From: Streptacidiphilus sp041262165
GTDB taxonomy: Bacteria; Actinomycetota; Actinomycetes; Streptomycetales; Streptomycetaceae
Direction: 5' to 3'
DNA length: 64,000 nucleotides
NCBI RefSeq assembly: GCF_041262165.1
Contig: NZ_JBGCBY010000003.1
Location: 124,001-188,000 of the forward strand
Shown here: in pieces, positions 7,152-15,692 of the stretch
Layout: every line of letters begins with the position of its first letter
Numbering within the stretch: position 1 is the first letter of the stretch
Notes under the pieces: model-generated
What the model was told of the DNA's origin: nothing
Seen by the model: only the letters and a program-made list of their open reading frames with translations
Database searches by the model: none
Program-made: the position numbers and the translations under genes

Positions 7152-9680
7152 CTACGAACCGTCCGCCAGCTCGGCCACACCGGTGATCCGGTGCAGGCTG
7201 AACGTGCGTACCTCCTCGCGGAGATGGTCGTACGCCGTGACGAAACCGCCCGCCACTCTTACCGGTTCGACGACCCGCTGGCTGGCCGCGCCGTCGGCGT
7301 TGACGTAGCCGATCCAGACCCGGTCTCCGGTCAGCACGGCTGTCTGCAGCGCCGCCAGGGTGTCGGCGGCGGTCGTGCGCGGCAGTGCGGCCAGGCCGGG
7401 AGCGGCGGCCGGCGCGTTCGGATCGGCAGGCGCCGCCGTCGCTGGTTGGCGGTGGACGGCGGTTGCCGCGCGGTCACCCGCCCGGACCGCCTTCACCGCG
7501 GCGCCCAGCAGGCCCTCGGGCACCGCCGGCGGGCCGTCCGACACCGGCAGCGGTGCGCTGCGCGGAGGCGTCCGCAGCGCGTCCGGGCGGGAGATCAGCA
7601 CATCGCCGTCCGGCGACTCCGCCGAGGGCGCGTACCCCATCGCCCGCAGCTGGGTCAGTACGGTCGTCGGTTCGGCCTGGGCCGACAGCACCGTCGGCGC
7701 CAGCCGCCGCAGCCGCAACTGCACCGCGCGGCGGTCGGCGAGCAGCTCGGCGAGCAGCGCGTCGTCGTCGCAGCGCAGATAGGCCGAGGCTGCGCCGACG
7801 CGCAGCCGTCCGTGCCGTCGCGCCACGTCGTCGATCAGATAGCTGAGCGGCTGCGGGACGGGCGTGCGCGAGTGCAGGGCGAGGAAGGAGTGCAGCTCCT
7901 CGGCGCTGCGCCCGGCGTCCAGGGCGCGGCGCACCGACTCCTGGGTGAAGCGGTAGACCGTCGCGCCGCCCTTGGACTCGATGTCGGCGGCGACCGCGAG
8001 GGTCTGCGCCAGGTTGGTGTGCAGCGGCCCAGGGGCGATCGCGGTGAGGTCGGGCTGCAGGATGACGTGGTCCAACGGCTCGGGGAGCAGCGGCTGCAGG
8101 GACGCCGTGGGGTCCCCGCCGTCGAGCAGCCGCCGGGCATGGGTGGCCAGCGCTCCACGGCCGGTCAGGCCGAGGTGCTCGGCCTCGCGGAGGGTCCAGC
8201 CGACCAGGCGGTCCCGGGTGGATCCGCCGCGCAGTGGGTTCTGCCAGCGCAGGTGTTCGAGCAGGGAGACCGGGTCGCCGACCGAACCGCGGGGGAGCCC
8301 GGCGAGCAGGGTGAGGACGCTGCGGCGCAGCTCGGGGGCCGCCGTACGGTCGAGGTCGTTGCCGAGCGCCGCGAGGATCTTGTCCTTGGCGTCCCGGCTG
8401 CCGACGAGCGCGGCCACCCGGGTCGTCGCCAGCCAGGTACGGGCCAGCAGCAGCCAGCGCTCGGCGACCGGACGGCGCAGCCACTCGTCGAACAGCGGTG
8501 TCGGAGCCCAGCGTTCGGAGGTCTCGCCGTCGGCGGCGAGCAGGCCCGCGCCGTAGGCGAGCTCCAGCCAGAACGCGGTCTCCGGCTCCGGAAGATCCAG
8601 GGCCGTCGCCGTGCGGCGCAGCTCGCGCACGCCGAGGCCGCCGGTGCGCAGCACGGCGGGCGCCTCGGTGCTCCACAGGTCGAGCGCCTCCTCGACGATG
8701 CGGACGGCGGTGAACGCCTGAGCGGCGGCCGCGCGGTCCGTCAGCTTCGGGTCGTGCTCGGCGGCCGTGGTGACCGCCGGAGGCAGCGGCTCGACGGTCC
8801 GGTGCGCGCGGCCCCCGCGCAGGTGCAGGGCTACCTCGCGGGGCAGGACGACGTTCTCGCGGCCCGCCGGCAGCAGCAGGCCGCGCGCCTGCAGCCACTC
8901 CACCGGGGTGCGGGCGTCGGCGGCGCGGACCGCGCGGGGCGGCGAGGCCCCGTAAGGCGGCCCCCACATCAGCCGTCGCAGCACGTCCTTGACACCCGGA
9001 GGAGCGTCGGCGAGCAGCTCGGCGGCCCGGGGGCGGTCCTCGAACAGCGCGGCGAGGGCGGCGACGGCGCTGACCGGGTCGTGGGTGGCGGGCAGCCCGA
9101 CATCGGCGAGCAACTCCTGCAGGCGGCCGGGGGAGACCCCGGTGGTGGCCTCGGCGAAGGTCGGGCCCAGGCCGGTGGGCCCCGGGTTCCCGTTCGACGG
9201 TGCGAGCACGTCACGGGCCGTGCGGACCAGTCGCAGCTGGTCCTCGCCGCCCCACACCAGGGCCTGTTGGCGCAGCGTCGCCAGCGCGGCCGGGAGGACG
9301 GCGATCACGGCGGTGGTGACGGCGGTGGTGACGGCGGCCGTCCCGTCGCCGGGCTCGGTGCCGGGCTCGGTGCCGGTGAGCAGGCCGAGGAGGGTGGCGT
9401 AGGGGCAGCCGTCGGGTGCGACCGCGAGAGCCTCCGCGGTCTGCAGGGTGAACCGGTCCAGCCGTTCGAGCGCGCGGACGACCGAGGCGCGGGTGGACAG
9501 CCGCGTCGACAGCTGGGTGAGGTCGCTGGGGACCGGGTGCAGCAGGTCGGGGCGGGCCCGCAGCAGCGCCGCCAGAGCCTCGTCGGGCCGCGCGCGCAGC
9601 TCCTCGGCGAGGGTGCGCGGTGCCGAGGCGCGGGTGTGGCTGCTGCCGCTGCCCGGTTGACCGCTTCTTCGACTGCTCAT
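7152..9680 (-). CDS. Helicase-associated protein (Helicase_C_3-like, WYL-like C-terminus)
   Basis: The product has about 842 residues from the ATG at 9680. It contains no Walker motifs. The large middle region, including PLDHVILQPDLTAIAPG and ATVYRFTQESVRRALDAG, matches the helicase C-terminal-like family often found beside actinobacterial XPB. The last 60 residues (DRVWIGYVNADGAASQRVVEPVRV, then FSLHRITGV) resemble a WYL ligand-binding fold. An Ala/Pro linker of about 40 residues separates the parts. It is probably a DNA-repair partner of XPB, inferred from context. The first 30 residues are low-complexity. Confidence 0.8.
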   Translation of the reverse strand: MSSRRSGQPGSGSSHTRASAPRTLAEELRARPDEALAALLRARPDLLHPVPSDLTQLSTRLSTRASVVRALERLDRFTLQTAEALAVAPDGCPYATLLGLLTGTEPGTEPGDGTAAVTTAVTTAVIAVLPAALATLRQQALVWGGEDQLRLVRTARDVLAPSNGNPGPTGLGPTFAEATTGVSPGRLQELLADVGLPATHDPVSAVAALAALFEDRPRAAELLADAPPGVKDVLRRLMWGPPYGASPPRAVRAADARTPVEWLQARGLLLPAGRENVVLPREVALHLRGGRAHRTVEPLPPAVTTAAEHDPKLTDRAAAAQAFTAVRIVEEALDLWSTEAPAVLRTGGLGVRELRRTATALDLPEPETAFWLELAYGAGLLAADGETSERWAPTPLFDEWLRRPVAERWLLLARTWLATTRVAALVGSRDAKDKILAALGNDLDRTAAPELRRSVLTLLAGLPRGSVGDPVSLLEHLRWQNPLRGGSTRDRLVGWTLREAEHLGLTGRGALATHARRLLDGGDPTASLQPLLPEPLDHVILQPDLTAIAPGPLHTNLAQTLAVAADIESKGGATVYRFTQESVRRALDAGRSAEELHSFLALHSRTPVPQPLSYLIDDVARRHGRLRVGAASAYLRCDDDALLAELLADRRAVQLRLRRLAPTVLSAQAEPTTVLTQLRAMGYAPSAESPDGDVLISRPDALRTPPRSAPLPVSDGPPAVPEGLLGAAVKAVRAGDRAATAVHRQPATAAPADPNAPAAAPGLAALPRTTAADTLAALQTAVLTGDRVWIGYVNADGAASQRVVEPVRVAGGFVTAYDHLREEVRTFSLHRITGVAELADGS

Positions 9681-9821
9681 CCGATCCAGGCTAGCCGCTC
9701 GCGCGGGCAAGTCGTACGGGTGAGCAGAGGAGCGTCAGCGCAGGCCCGACGCGTCCGGTCCACGGCAAGGCCGCACCGGCGGGGCCTGCGCGGCCGGAGG
9801 CCGATCGCCCGCCGGGCGGAG
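9681..9821. other. Left part of the 9.7-10.06 kb intergenic gap
   Basis: This is the divergent gap between the helicase-associated gene (minus) and the membrane protein (plus). Apart from the 13-bp repeat array described next I see no gene or clear promoter here. The remaining stretch 9900-10056 is also non-coding and should contain the promoter of the gene at 10057. Confidence 0.5.
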
Positions 9822-9899
9822 GTGTGGACAGGCGGTGTGGACAGGCGGTGTGGACAGGCGGTGTGGACGGGGGGTGCGGTCGGGCGGTGTGGACGGGGG
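9822..9899. repeat. Six head-to-tail 13-bp repeats carrying DnaA-box-like sequences
   Basis: Six exact-length 13-mers follow each other. The first three are GTGTGGACAGGCG, the fourth and sixth GTGTGGACGGGGG, the fifth degenerate (GTGCGGTCGGGCG). The first three contain TGTGGACAG, whose complement CTGTCCACA fits the streptomycete DnaA-box consensus YYRTCCACA. The array is in an intergenic region about 160 bp upstream of the gene at 10057. Confidence 0.75.
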
Positions 9900-10056
9900 T
9901 GCAACCGTGGTGCAAGGGCGTGCCGGTGCGGTTCTCCGGGTACGGGAGAGGCAGACAACAGGCCCCCCGGGGACCGACCGCCCGCCACCCGTGCCGGTCG
10001 GTCTAGGCTCGGGTTCACGCGCGACGGGGTGCCTACCGGGGAGGGTGATCGCCGCC

Positions 10057-11139
10057 ATGGGAATCGAGAGCGACCAACTCGTCTACGACTACCTCAGCCG
10101 GGTCGGGGACCTGGCGCAGGCCACCCCGCTCACTGCGGCTGAGCGGGCGCGCCTGGTCACCACGCTGCGCGAGGACATCGACACGCGGCGCGGCGACACG
10201 TCGTCCGGCTCGCGGCGGACGGAGGCGACGGCGTTGCAGAAGATCCTCGCCGGGATCGGCACGCCGGACGAGGTGGTGAGCCGGGCGGTGCGCAACGGCG
10301 TGCCGTCGGCGCCCGCGCCAAGGGGCGCGCGGAAGCGCGAAGGGGAGTACGCGGCAGGTGCCTACCCGTCCGGGCCTTCGGTCCCCAAGCAGGCCGGGCG
10401 GTCCGGGCCGGCGGGCGGTGGCGCGGGCGGAACGGGCGCGCCCGTCGACTGGTGGCGCCTCGGCGGCGGAGGCGCGGGGGACGGCGTCGGCGCCGCGCCC
10501 GAGCTCGGCCCCGGCGGGGTGCCGCCGCTGAGCGATGAGACGCTGGGCGAGCTGCCCGGTTGGCGGGCCACCTACGAGCCTGACTTCCTCGACCCGGACC
10601 ACGGCGACCCCCGGTCGGCCCGCGTCCCGACGCCCCGCGGTCCCGGGGCGGACGACGACGGCGAGGGCGGCCTCGATCCGGCCGCCCTCCCGCCCCGACG
10701 GCCGTTCCTGCGCCGCCTGCTGGGCAGACCCGAGCTGCCCGCCGAGCAACCCGAGACAGACGAGGACGGCGTCGAGGCCGCCGCCCCGGTCCGGGTGCCG
10801 CTGCCGCCGATGGAGTCGCTGGCGGTGCTGATCCTGGTCAGCGCCGCCGTGCTGGCCCTCTGGTACGTCGCCCTGCTCGGCTGGTTCATCGCCTACACCG
10901 CGCGCCGGATCGGACGCGCGTCCACGCACGTCGCCGGGCTGTGGCTGCCGCTGCTGGTCGCCGCAGGCTGCGGCTTCTGGCTGTACCAGCACACCCACGG
11001 GCAGCCGCCGGGGCACCCACTGACCAGCGCCCAGTTCAAGGCATCGTTGCGTTCCGCAGCCGGGGTGTGGCTGCGGTCGGCGGCGGCCTGCTCGGCGGCG
11101 TTCCTGGCCTGGCGGATCTCCCGCTACCGGCGCGGGTGA
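10057..11139 (+). CDS. HAAS-type N-terminus membrane protein, unknown function
   Basis: The product has 360 residues. Residues 1-75 (DQLVYDYLSRVGDLAQATPL, ERARLVTTLREDIDTRR, LQKILAGIGTPDEVVSRAV) match the HAAS/permease-prefix helical module found fused to membrane transducers. A long Gly/Pro-rich acidic linker follows. The C-terminal 130 residues contain about four membrane segments (LAVLILVSAAVLALWYVALL, AGLWLPLLVAAGCGFWLY and the last SAAGVWLRSAAACSAAFLAW). The ATG at 10057 is preceded by GGGGAGGGTGATC. It may sense or scaffold at the membrane, but the role is unknown. Confidence 0.7.
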   Translation: MGIESDQLVYDYLSRVGDLAQATPLTAAERARLVTTLREDIDTRRGDTSSGSRRTEATALQKILAGIGTPDEVVSRAVRNGVPSAPAPRGARKREGEYAAGAYPSGPSVPKQAGRSGPAGGGAGGTGAPVDWWRLGGGGAGDGVGAAPELGPGGVPPLSDETLGELPGWRATYEPDFLDPDHGDPRSARVPTPRGPGADDDGEGGLDPAALPPRRPFLRRLLGRPELPAEQPETDEDGVEAAAPVRVPLPPMESLAVLILVSAAVLALWYVALLGWFIAYTARRIGRASTHVAGLWLPLLVAAGCGFWLYQHTHGQPPGHPLTSAQFKASLRSAAGVWLRSAAACSAAFLAWRISRYRRG

Positions 11140-11183
11140 GCCCGGGCCTGACGGCCCTGGGGCCGGTCCGGCCGAGTGCGGCT

Positions 11184-11313
11184 CCGCCGCGTGGCGGCAC
11201 CTCGCCGCGAAGGCTGCACCTCCACCTCCCGGCCGAAGGCTGGGGGAGAAACGCCCTGGTAGCTCCGCTACGAAGGGCGCTCCGCCGCCTTACAAGGCGC
11301 CGCCACGCGGCGG
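11184..11313. repeat. Nested inverted-repeat element in a convergent gap
   Basis: The gap 11140-11396 between convergent genes contains the 14-bp arms CCGCCGCGTGGCGG (11184-11197) and CCGCCACGCGGCGG (11300-11313). Inside them a second pair, CGCCCT..TAGC and GCTA..AGGGCG, lies at 11253-11279. The whole could fold as a long cruciform RNA or bidirectional terminator. No ORF is supported. Confidence 0.55.
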
Positions 11314-11396
11314 TGCCGCATGGTGTCACCGCGACGGCGTGCGCCCCGCGGCGTAGCCGCTGGTGCCCGCAGCCGCGAAGATCGACCGGACCGACC

Positions 11397-12260
11397 CTAC
11401 TCCTTGTCGGCCGTGGTGTAACGGATCACCGAATGGCGGGTCAGGACGCCGTCCACGGCCAGGAGTTCGAGTTCCGCGAGCGCCGCTTTTCGGGCGTCCT
11501 CCCGCCGTTCGACGGGGATCAGCTCCAGCGCGGCGCGGCGCCCGCTCGACCACGCCGAGGCCCACCACTCGTCCGGCTCCGTCGTGGTGACCAGTTCCTC
11601 GTCGACGGTCGCCACCTCGGTGAACCCCGCCCGGCCGAGCAGTTCCGCGATGTCCTCGGGGGCGTCGAGCAGTCCGTTGCCGCCCCTGCCCGCCCCCGTG
11701 CTCGCGGGCGGCTGCGGCGGCTCCTGGAAGGCGAGGGCGGCGCGCAGCGGACGCTCCCAACGGGGGTCGGCCGGGCCGAAGGTCGTCATCGCGAAGCGTC
11801 CCCCCGTCGTCAGTAACCGGTGCGCGGCGACCAGGGCGGCGGCCGGGTCCGGGGTGATGAACAGCATCAGCCCGGCCAGGACCGCCTCGAAGGAACGCGC
11901 CGGGAAGCCCGGGTCCTCCGCGTCGTCCACCCGAACGGCGACGTTGCGCAGGCCCCGCCGCGCGATCTCGGCGGCTGTGGCGTGCACCATCTCGGGGGAG
12001 AGGTCGATCCCGGCCGCGTAGCCGTCCGGACCGACAGCCGCGGCGGCGGCGAACAGCACCGCACCCCGGCCGCAGCCGAGGTCCAGCACGCGGTCGCCCG
12101 GACGCACGCCGGCGAGCTGCACCAGCCGCGCCCCCAGGCCGTTGAAGAAGTCGCCGTTCACGGTGTCGAAGGTGCCCGCCACCAGGTCAAAGCCTTGGGC
12201 GATATATGCCTTGCGCTGCGCGTTCGCCTGCTGCTGGGCCTGCTCTGCTGTCGTCGGCAT
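11397..12260 (-). CDS. Class I SAM-dependent methyltransferase
   Basis: The protein has 287 residues with a classical Rossmann SAM site: VLDLGCGRGAVLFAAAAAVG (motif I), AAGIDLSPEMVH (acidic residue of motif II), VRVDDAEDPGFP and FEAVLAGLMLFI (motif IV). The N-terminal helix AYIAQGFDLVAGTFDTVN is typical of UbiE/Coq5-like small-molecule methyltransferases. Substrate unknown. The start could be the ATG at 12260 or an upstream GTG at 12293; neither has a clear Shine-Dalgarno. It is divergent from the HAD gene. Confidence 0.85.
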   Translation of the reverse strand: MPTTAEQAQQQANAQRKAYIAQGFDLVAGTFDTVNGDFFNGLGARLVQLAGVRPGDRVLDLGCGRGAVLFAAAAAVGPDGYAAGIDLSPEMVHATAAEIARRGLRNVAVRVDDAEDPGFPARSFEAVLAGLMLFITPDPAAALVAAHRLLTTGGRFAMTTFGPADPRWERPLRAALAFQEPPQPPASTGAGRGGNGLLDAPEDIAELLGRAGFTEVATVDEELVTTTEPDEWWASAWSSGRRAALELIPVERREDARKAALAELELLAVDGVLTRHSVIRYTTADKE

Positions 12261-12358
12261 CCTGCCATGGTGGAACGGGGTGACGTGGGTCACAAGAGGC
12301 AGTACGGGACGAATCCTGCCGACGGCACCCGAGGTACGTGGCCCGTAGGGTGAGCGGC

Positions 12359-12979
12359 ATGATCGAACGCGCTGCGCTGACCATCGGCTTCGACCTCGAC
12401 ATGACGCTGATCGACTCCCGGCCGGGCATCAAGGCGGTCTACGACTTCCTCGCCGCCGAGACCGGCGCGGTCATCGACAGTGACCTCGCCGTCGGACGGC
12501 TCGGGCCGCCCGTCGAGCAGGAGCTCGTCCACTGGTTCCCGGCCTCGGACGTCCCCGCCATGGCCGACCGCTACCGCGCCCTCTACCGGGAGCACGGCGT
12601 CGCCGGCTGCCTCGCGCTGCCCGGAGCCCGCGAGGCGCTCGCCGCGGTCCAGAAGCACGGCGGCCGGAGCATCGTGGTCACCGGCAAGTTCACCCCCAAC
12701 GCCCGCCGCAACCTCGACGCCCTCGACCTCGTCGCCGACGCCCTGCACGGGTCGGTCTTCGGCACCGAGAAGGGGACGGTGCTGCGGGAGGAGGGGGCGA
12801 CGATCTACGTCGGGGACCACCTCGGCGACATCATCGGCGCCCGCACCGGCGGAGCGCTGGCCGTCGCCGTCGCCACCGGTCCGTACGACGCCGAGGCGCT
12901 CAGCGAGGCGGGGGCAGACGTGGTCCTGCCCGACCTCACCGTGTTCCCCGACTGGCTGGATTCCTACCTGGTGCCCTGA
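12359..12979 (+). CDS. HAD-superfamily hydrolase (phosphoglycolate phosphatase-like)
   Basis: The 206-residue protein begins MIERAALTIGFDLDMTLIDS, where DLDMT is HAD motif I. VVTGKF gives the motif II Thr and the motif III Lys, and TIYVGDHLGDIIGA supplies the acidic motif IV (GDHLGD). The helical cap between residues 25 and 90 fits C1-type phosphatases. The ATG at 12359 follows AGGGTGA. Likely a cytosolic phosphatase for small phosphorylated metabolites; exact substrate not readable. Confidence 0.85.
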   Translation: MIERAALTIGFDLDMTLIDSRPGIKAVYDFLAAETGAVIDSDLAVGRLGPPVEQELVHWFPASDVPAMADRYRALYREHGVAGCLALPGAREALAAVQKHGGRSIVVTGKFTPNARRNLDALDLVADALHGSVFGTEKGTVLREEGATIYVGDHLGDIIGARTGGALAVAVATGPYDAEALSEAGADVVLPDLTVFPDWLDSYLVP

Positions 12980-12996
12980 CTGCCCGGCGCTCTGAA

Positions 12997-13245
12997 CTAC
13001 CTGGCGCTCTGAACGGGCCGACCGGCCGGCCGGCGCTGCGCCCGGGCCGAGCGCAGCAGCCCGACCAGCGCGACGCCGAAGCCCAGCGGCATCACCATGC
13101 TCACGAAGTACGCCGCCGTCGGCAGCGGCGCCAGCCCCAGGAACAACGGGGCCACCGTGGCGACGGTCGCCACCGCACCGACGAGGAACAGGATCGCGCC
13201 GACTCGGACCAGCGCGTCGCCGGGCTGCTTAGTTTCAGTAGTCAC
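12997..13245 (-). CDS. Small two-helix membrane protein
   Basis: An 82-residue product with a short polar N-terminus and two hydrophobic helices: VGAILFLVGAVATVATVAPLF and YFVSMVMPLGFGVALVGLL. It ends in a basic tail (RSARAQRRPAGR), which suggests both ends inside. Small proteins of this type are common in streptomycetes and have no known function. It faces the HAD gene, ending 18 bp beyond it. Confidence 0.7.
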   Translation of the reverse strand: MTTETKQPGDALVRVGAILFLVGAVATVATVAPLFLGLAPLPTAAYFVSMVMPLGFGVALVGLLRSARAQRRPAGRPVQSAR

Positions 13246-13555
13246 CCCTCAAGGGTATGCACGTCACGCACGGGGATTGCGCCGCGACTGTCCGGCAGCG
13301 ACCCCGCCAAGGGATCGGGGGTGCACCGTGGCCACGGCGAAACGGCCGGCGAAACAGCTGCGGCGTATCGCGCATCCCGGCTCCCAGGCGCTCGGCCCCG
13401 GGGAATGCGCTCGATCAACCGGCCGTCGACCTGGAACAATGGCGCGGCACTGATCCACCTGGCAGACCATCAGCACCAGCGCGGTCCAGTGCAGCTGATC
13501 ACCCGGCTCCTCACCACACGTCTCCACCCCCATCTCACCAGCGACGAGGTCTCCG
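13246..13555. other. 310-bp intergenic leader upstream of the cold-shock gene
   Basis: No gene is supported here. It contains the divergent promoter for the small membrane protein and presumably a long 5' leader for the cold-shock gene, which would be usual for that family. I see no strong hairpin or recognisable riboswitch. Confidence 0.5.
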
Positions 13556-13939
13556 ATGCCCACGGGCAAGGTCAAGTGGTTCAACTCCGAGAAGGGCTTC
13601 GGCTTTCTCTCCAGCGACGACGGCGGCGACGTCTTTGTGCACTCCAAGGCGCTGCCCAGCGGGGTCGAAGCACTCAAGCCCGGCCAGCGCGTCGAGTTCG
13701 GCGTGATCGCCGGACACCGAGGCGACCAGGCGCAGAAGGTGATCCTGTTGGAGGATCTCCCCTCGCTGGCCGCGGCGAACCGTCGCAAACCGGATGATCT
13801 CGCCCCCATCGTGCAGGATCTGACGACCCTCCTCGAGCGCATCCTCCCGGGCCTGCAGCGCGGGCGCTATCCCGAGAAGCAGGCCGGGCATCAGGTCGCG
13901 ACGCTGCTTCGCGCGGTCGCCGACCAGCTGGACGTCTGA
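13556..13939 (+). CDS. Cold-shock domain RNA-binding protein, long form
   Basis: The first 68 residues are a cold-shock domain: GKVKWFNSEKGFGFLSSDD contains the RNP-1-like K-G-F-G-F, and DVFVHSKAL is RNP-2. At 127 residues it is about twice the length of ordinary CspA. The extra C-terminal 60 residues (DDLAPIVQDLTTLLERILPG) form a helical tail seen in a streptomycete CspB-like class. It binds single-stranded nucleic acid. It is convergent with mqnD, the same neighbourhood I recall for SCO4325-4326. Confidence 0.9.
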   Translation: MPTGKVKWFNSEKGFGFLSSDDGGDVFVHSKALPSGVEALKPGQRVEFGVIAGHRGDQAQKVILLEDLPSLAAANRRKPDDLAPIVQDLTTLLERILPGLQRGRYPEKQAGHQVATLLRAVADQLDV

Positions 13940-13974
13940 GCCGCCCGCCCCGGCCGGTACTGCCGGCGAGGCAG

Positions 13975-14862
13975 TCAGCCGATGACGCCGGGGAAGGCCA
14001 GGGCCTCCGCGGCGACCGGAGGCACCAGGCCCGCTGCGGCCGCACGGTCGAGCAGGGCCCGGACGGCCGCGTAACCGTCCGGGCCCAGCTCGGCCGTGAA
14101 GTCGTTCACGTAGAGGGCGATGTGCTGGTCGGCGACGGCCGGGTCCATCTCCTGGGCGTGCGCGAGCACGTAGTCCCGGCTCGCCTGCGGCTGCGCCCAG
14201 GCGTACTCGACGCTGGCGCGGATCGCTGCGGCCAGCTCGCCCAGGCGCTCCGCGCCGAGCGAGCGGCGGGCGACGATCGCGCCGAGCGGGATGGGCAGCC
14301 CGGTCGCGGCCTCCCATGCCTCGCCCATGTCGGCCAGGCTGTGCAGCCCGTACTGCTGGTAGGTGAACCGGGCCTCATGGATGACCAGGCCGGCGTCGAC
14401 CTTGCCGTCTCGCACCGCGGGCATGATCTCGTGGAACGGCAGCACGACGACCTCGCCCAGGCCGCCCGGCACGGCGTCGGCCGCCCAGAGCCGGAACAGC
14501 AGGTACGCGGTGGACCGCTCGCTGGGAACGGCGACGGTCTTCCCAGCCAGGGCGGCGGGGTCGCCGGACGCCGCTAGTCCGGTCAGCACGAGCGGCCCAC
14601 AGCCGCGCCCGAGCGCGCCGCCGCAGGGCAGCAGCGCGTACTCGTCCAGGACCCAGGGCAGCGCGGCGTACGAGATCTTCAGCAGGTCGAGCTCGCCGCG
14701 CTCGGCCAGGCCGTTGGTGACGTCGATGTCGGCGAAGGTCACCTCGGGGGTGAGCGGGCCGGGGACGAGGCCGTGGGCCCAGGCGTGGAAGACGAAGGTG
14801 TCGTTGGGGCAGGGCGAGTACGCGGTTGCCAGACGGTCGCTGCTGCTGCTCGTCGCGGTCAT
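13975..14862 (-). CDS. mqnD: 1,4-dihydroxy-6-naphthoate synthase, futalosine pathway
   Basis: The 295-residue protein starts with a short polar tail, then LATAYSPCPNDTFVFHAWAHG, the MqnD signature (SPCPNDT). It has a periplasmic-binding-like fold with ERGELDLLKISYAALPWVLDEY, LLPCGGALGRGCGPLVL, GKTVAVPSERSTAYLLFRLW and the His region VIHEARFTYQQYGL. MqnD converts cyclic dehypoxanthine futalosine to 1,4-dihydroxy-6-naphthoate, in the cytosol. The next gene upstream on the same strand is mqnB, an earlier step. Confidence 0.95.
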   Translation of the reverse strand: MTATSSSSDRLATAYSPCPNDTFVFHAWAHGLVPGPLTPEVTFADIDVTNGLAERGELDLLKISYAALPWVLDEYALLPCGGALGRGCGPLVLTGLAASGDPAALAGKTVAVPSERSTAYLLFRLWAADAVPGGLGEVVVLPFHEIMPAVRDGKVDAGLVIHEARFTYQQYGLHSLADMGEAWEAATGLPIPLGAIVARRSLGAERLGELAAAIRASVEYAWAQPQASRDYVLAHAQEMDPAVADQHIALYVNDFTAELGPDGYAAVRALLDRAAAAGLVPPVAAEALAFPGVIG

Positions 14863-14924
14863 GACGGTCCCCGATTCCCAGTCTCTGCGGATGCTCAGCG
14901 GATGTGCTCAGCGGGTGCGCGCTG

Positions 14925-14955
14925 CGGTCGTGCGCTCAGCGGTCGTGCGCTCTGC
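14925..14955. repeat. Two 15-bp direct repeats in the mqnB-mqnD spacer
   Basis: GCGGTCGTGCGCTCA is followed directly by GCGGTCGTGCGCTCT, within the 112-bp spacer between mqnB and mqnD. A weaker third copy precedes them. No function is apparent. Confidence 0.5.
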
Positions 14956-14974
14956 CCCTGACGACCCTAACCGC

Positions 14975-15688
14975 TCAGCCCAGCTCGCCGTACGGCAGTA
15001 CCGCGAAGGCTCGTTCGAGCACGGCGAACGCCTCGCCGATGCGCCAGGCGGCGCGGTCGCGCGGGCCGACGGCGTTGGACACGGTACGGAGCTCCAGCAC
15101 CGCTGTGCCGTATCCGGCCGCGGCTTCGGCGACTCCGAAGCCCTCCATCGCCTCGGCGACGGCCCCGGGGTGACGCGCCGCCAGCTCGGTGGCGCGCGCG
15201 GCGCTGCCGGTGACCGTGGACACGGTCAGGATCGGCCCGGTCGCGGTGGGAACGCCGGCCTCGCGCAGGCGCGCGGTCACCAGCTCGTGGTGCGACGTGT
15301 CGTGGCGGACGCGCCCGAAGCCCAACTCGGTGACGGTCGCGAAGCCGTCGGGGGTGTCCGCGCCCAGGTCGGCGGCGATGATCGCCTCGGCGACGACGGC
15401 GCAGCCCAGCGGCGCGAGCGGGGCGAAGCCGCCCGCGATCCCGGCGGAGACGACCAGGCTGTAGCCGCCCGGATCGAGCGCGAGCGCGGTGGCCGTCCCG
15501 GCGGCGGCTGCGGCCGGGCCGACACCGGCGGCCAGCACGTCCACCGGGCCGCAGCGCTGGACAGTCCAGCCACCCGGCAGCGCTGTCTCGACCGGGCCGA
15601 CCTGCGGCAGGGCGGTGCAGATGCCACGCACTACCGCCGCCGCCTCGGGGGCGACGGCGGTGACGACGAGCAGCCGGGGCGGGGCCAC
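14975..15688 (-). CDS. mqnB: Futalosine hydrolase
   Basis: The 237-residue protein is a nucleoside phosphorylase-fold hydrolase: LLVVTAVAPEAAAVVRG at the N-terminus, VSAGIAGGF in the middle and the C-terminal AEAMEGFGVAEAAAGYG, where the Glu of MEGFG binds the ribose hydroxyls. It removes hypoxanthine from futalosine. The GTG start lies only 4 bp after the stop of the DUF2771 gene, so these two are probably cotranscribed with mqnD downstream. Confidence 0.93.
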   Translation of the reverse strand: MAPPRLLVVTAVAPEAAAVVRGICTALPQVGPVETALPGGWTVQRCGPVDVLAAGVGPAAAAAGTATALALDPGGYSLVVSAGIAGGFAPLAPLGCAVVAEAIIAADLGADTPDGFATVTELGFGRVRHDTSHHELVTARLREAGVPTATGPILTVSTVTGSAARATELAARHPGAVAEAMEGFGVAEAAAGYGTAVLELRTVSNAVGPRDRAAWRIGEAFAVLERAFAVLPYGELG

Positions 15689-15692
15689 CGGG

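Noticed and set aside
9822..9899. Chromosomal origin of replication
   Set aside because: Only three good DnaA-box matches in one array, and no dnaA or dnaN genes nearby.
7101..10142. 1013-codon plus-strand frame
   Set aside because: A shadow of the minus-strand helicase-associated gene with Arg/Gly/Gln-rich low-complexity translation.
11140..11396. tRNA or other structured RNA gene
   Set aside because: The inverted repeats do not form a cloverleaf and no CCA-type end or anticodon loop is apparent.
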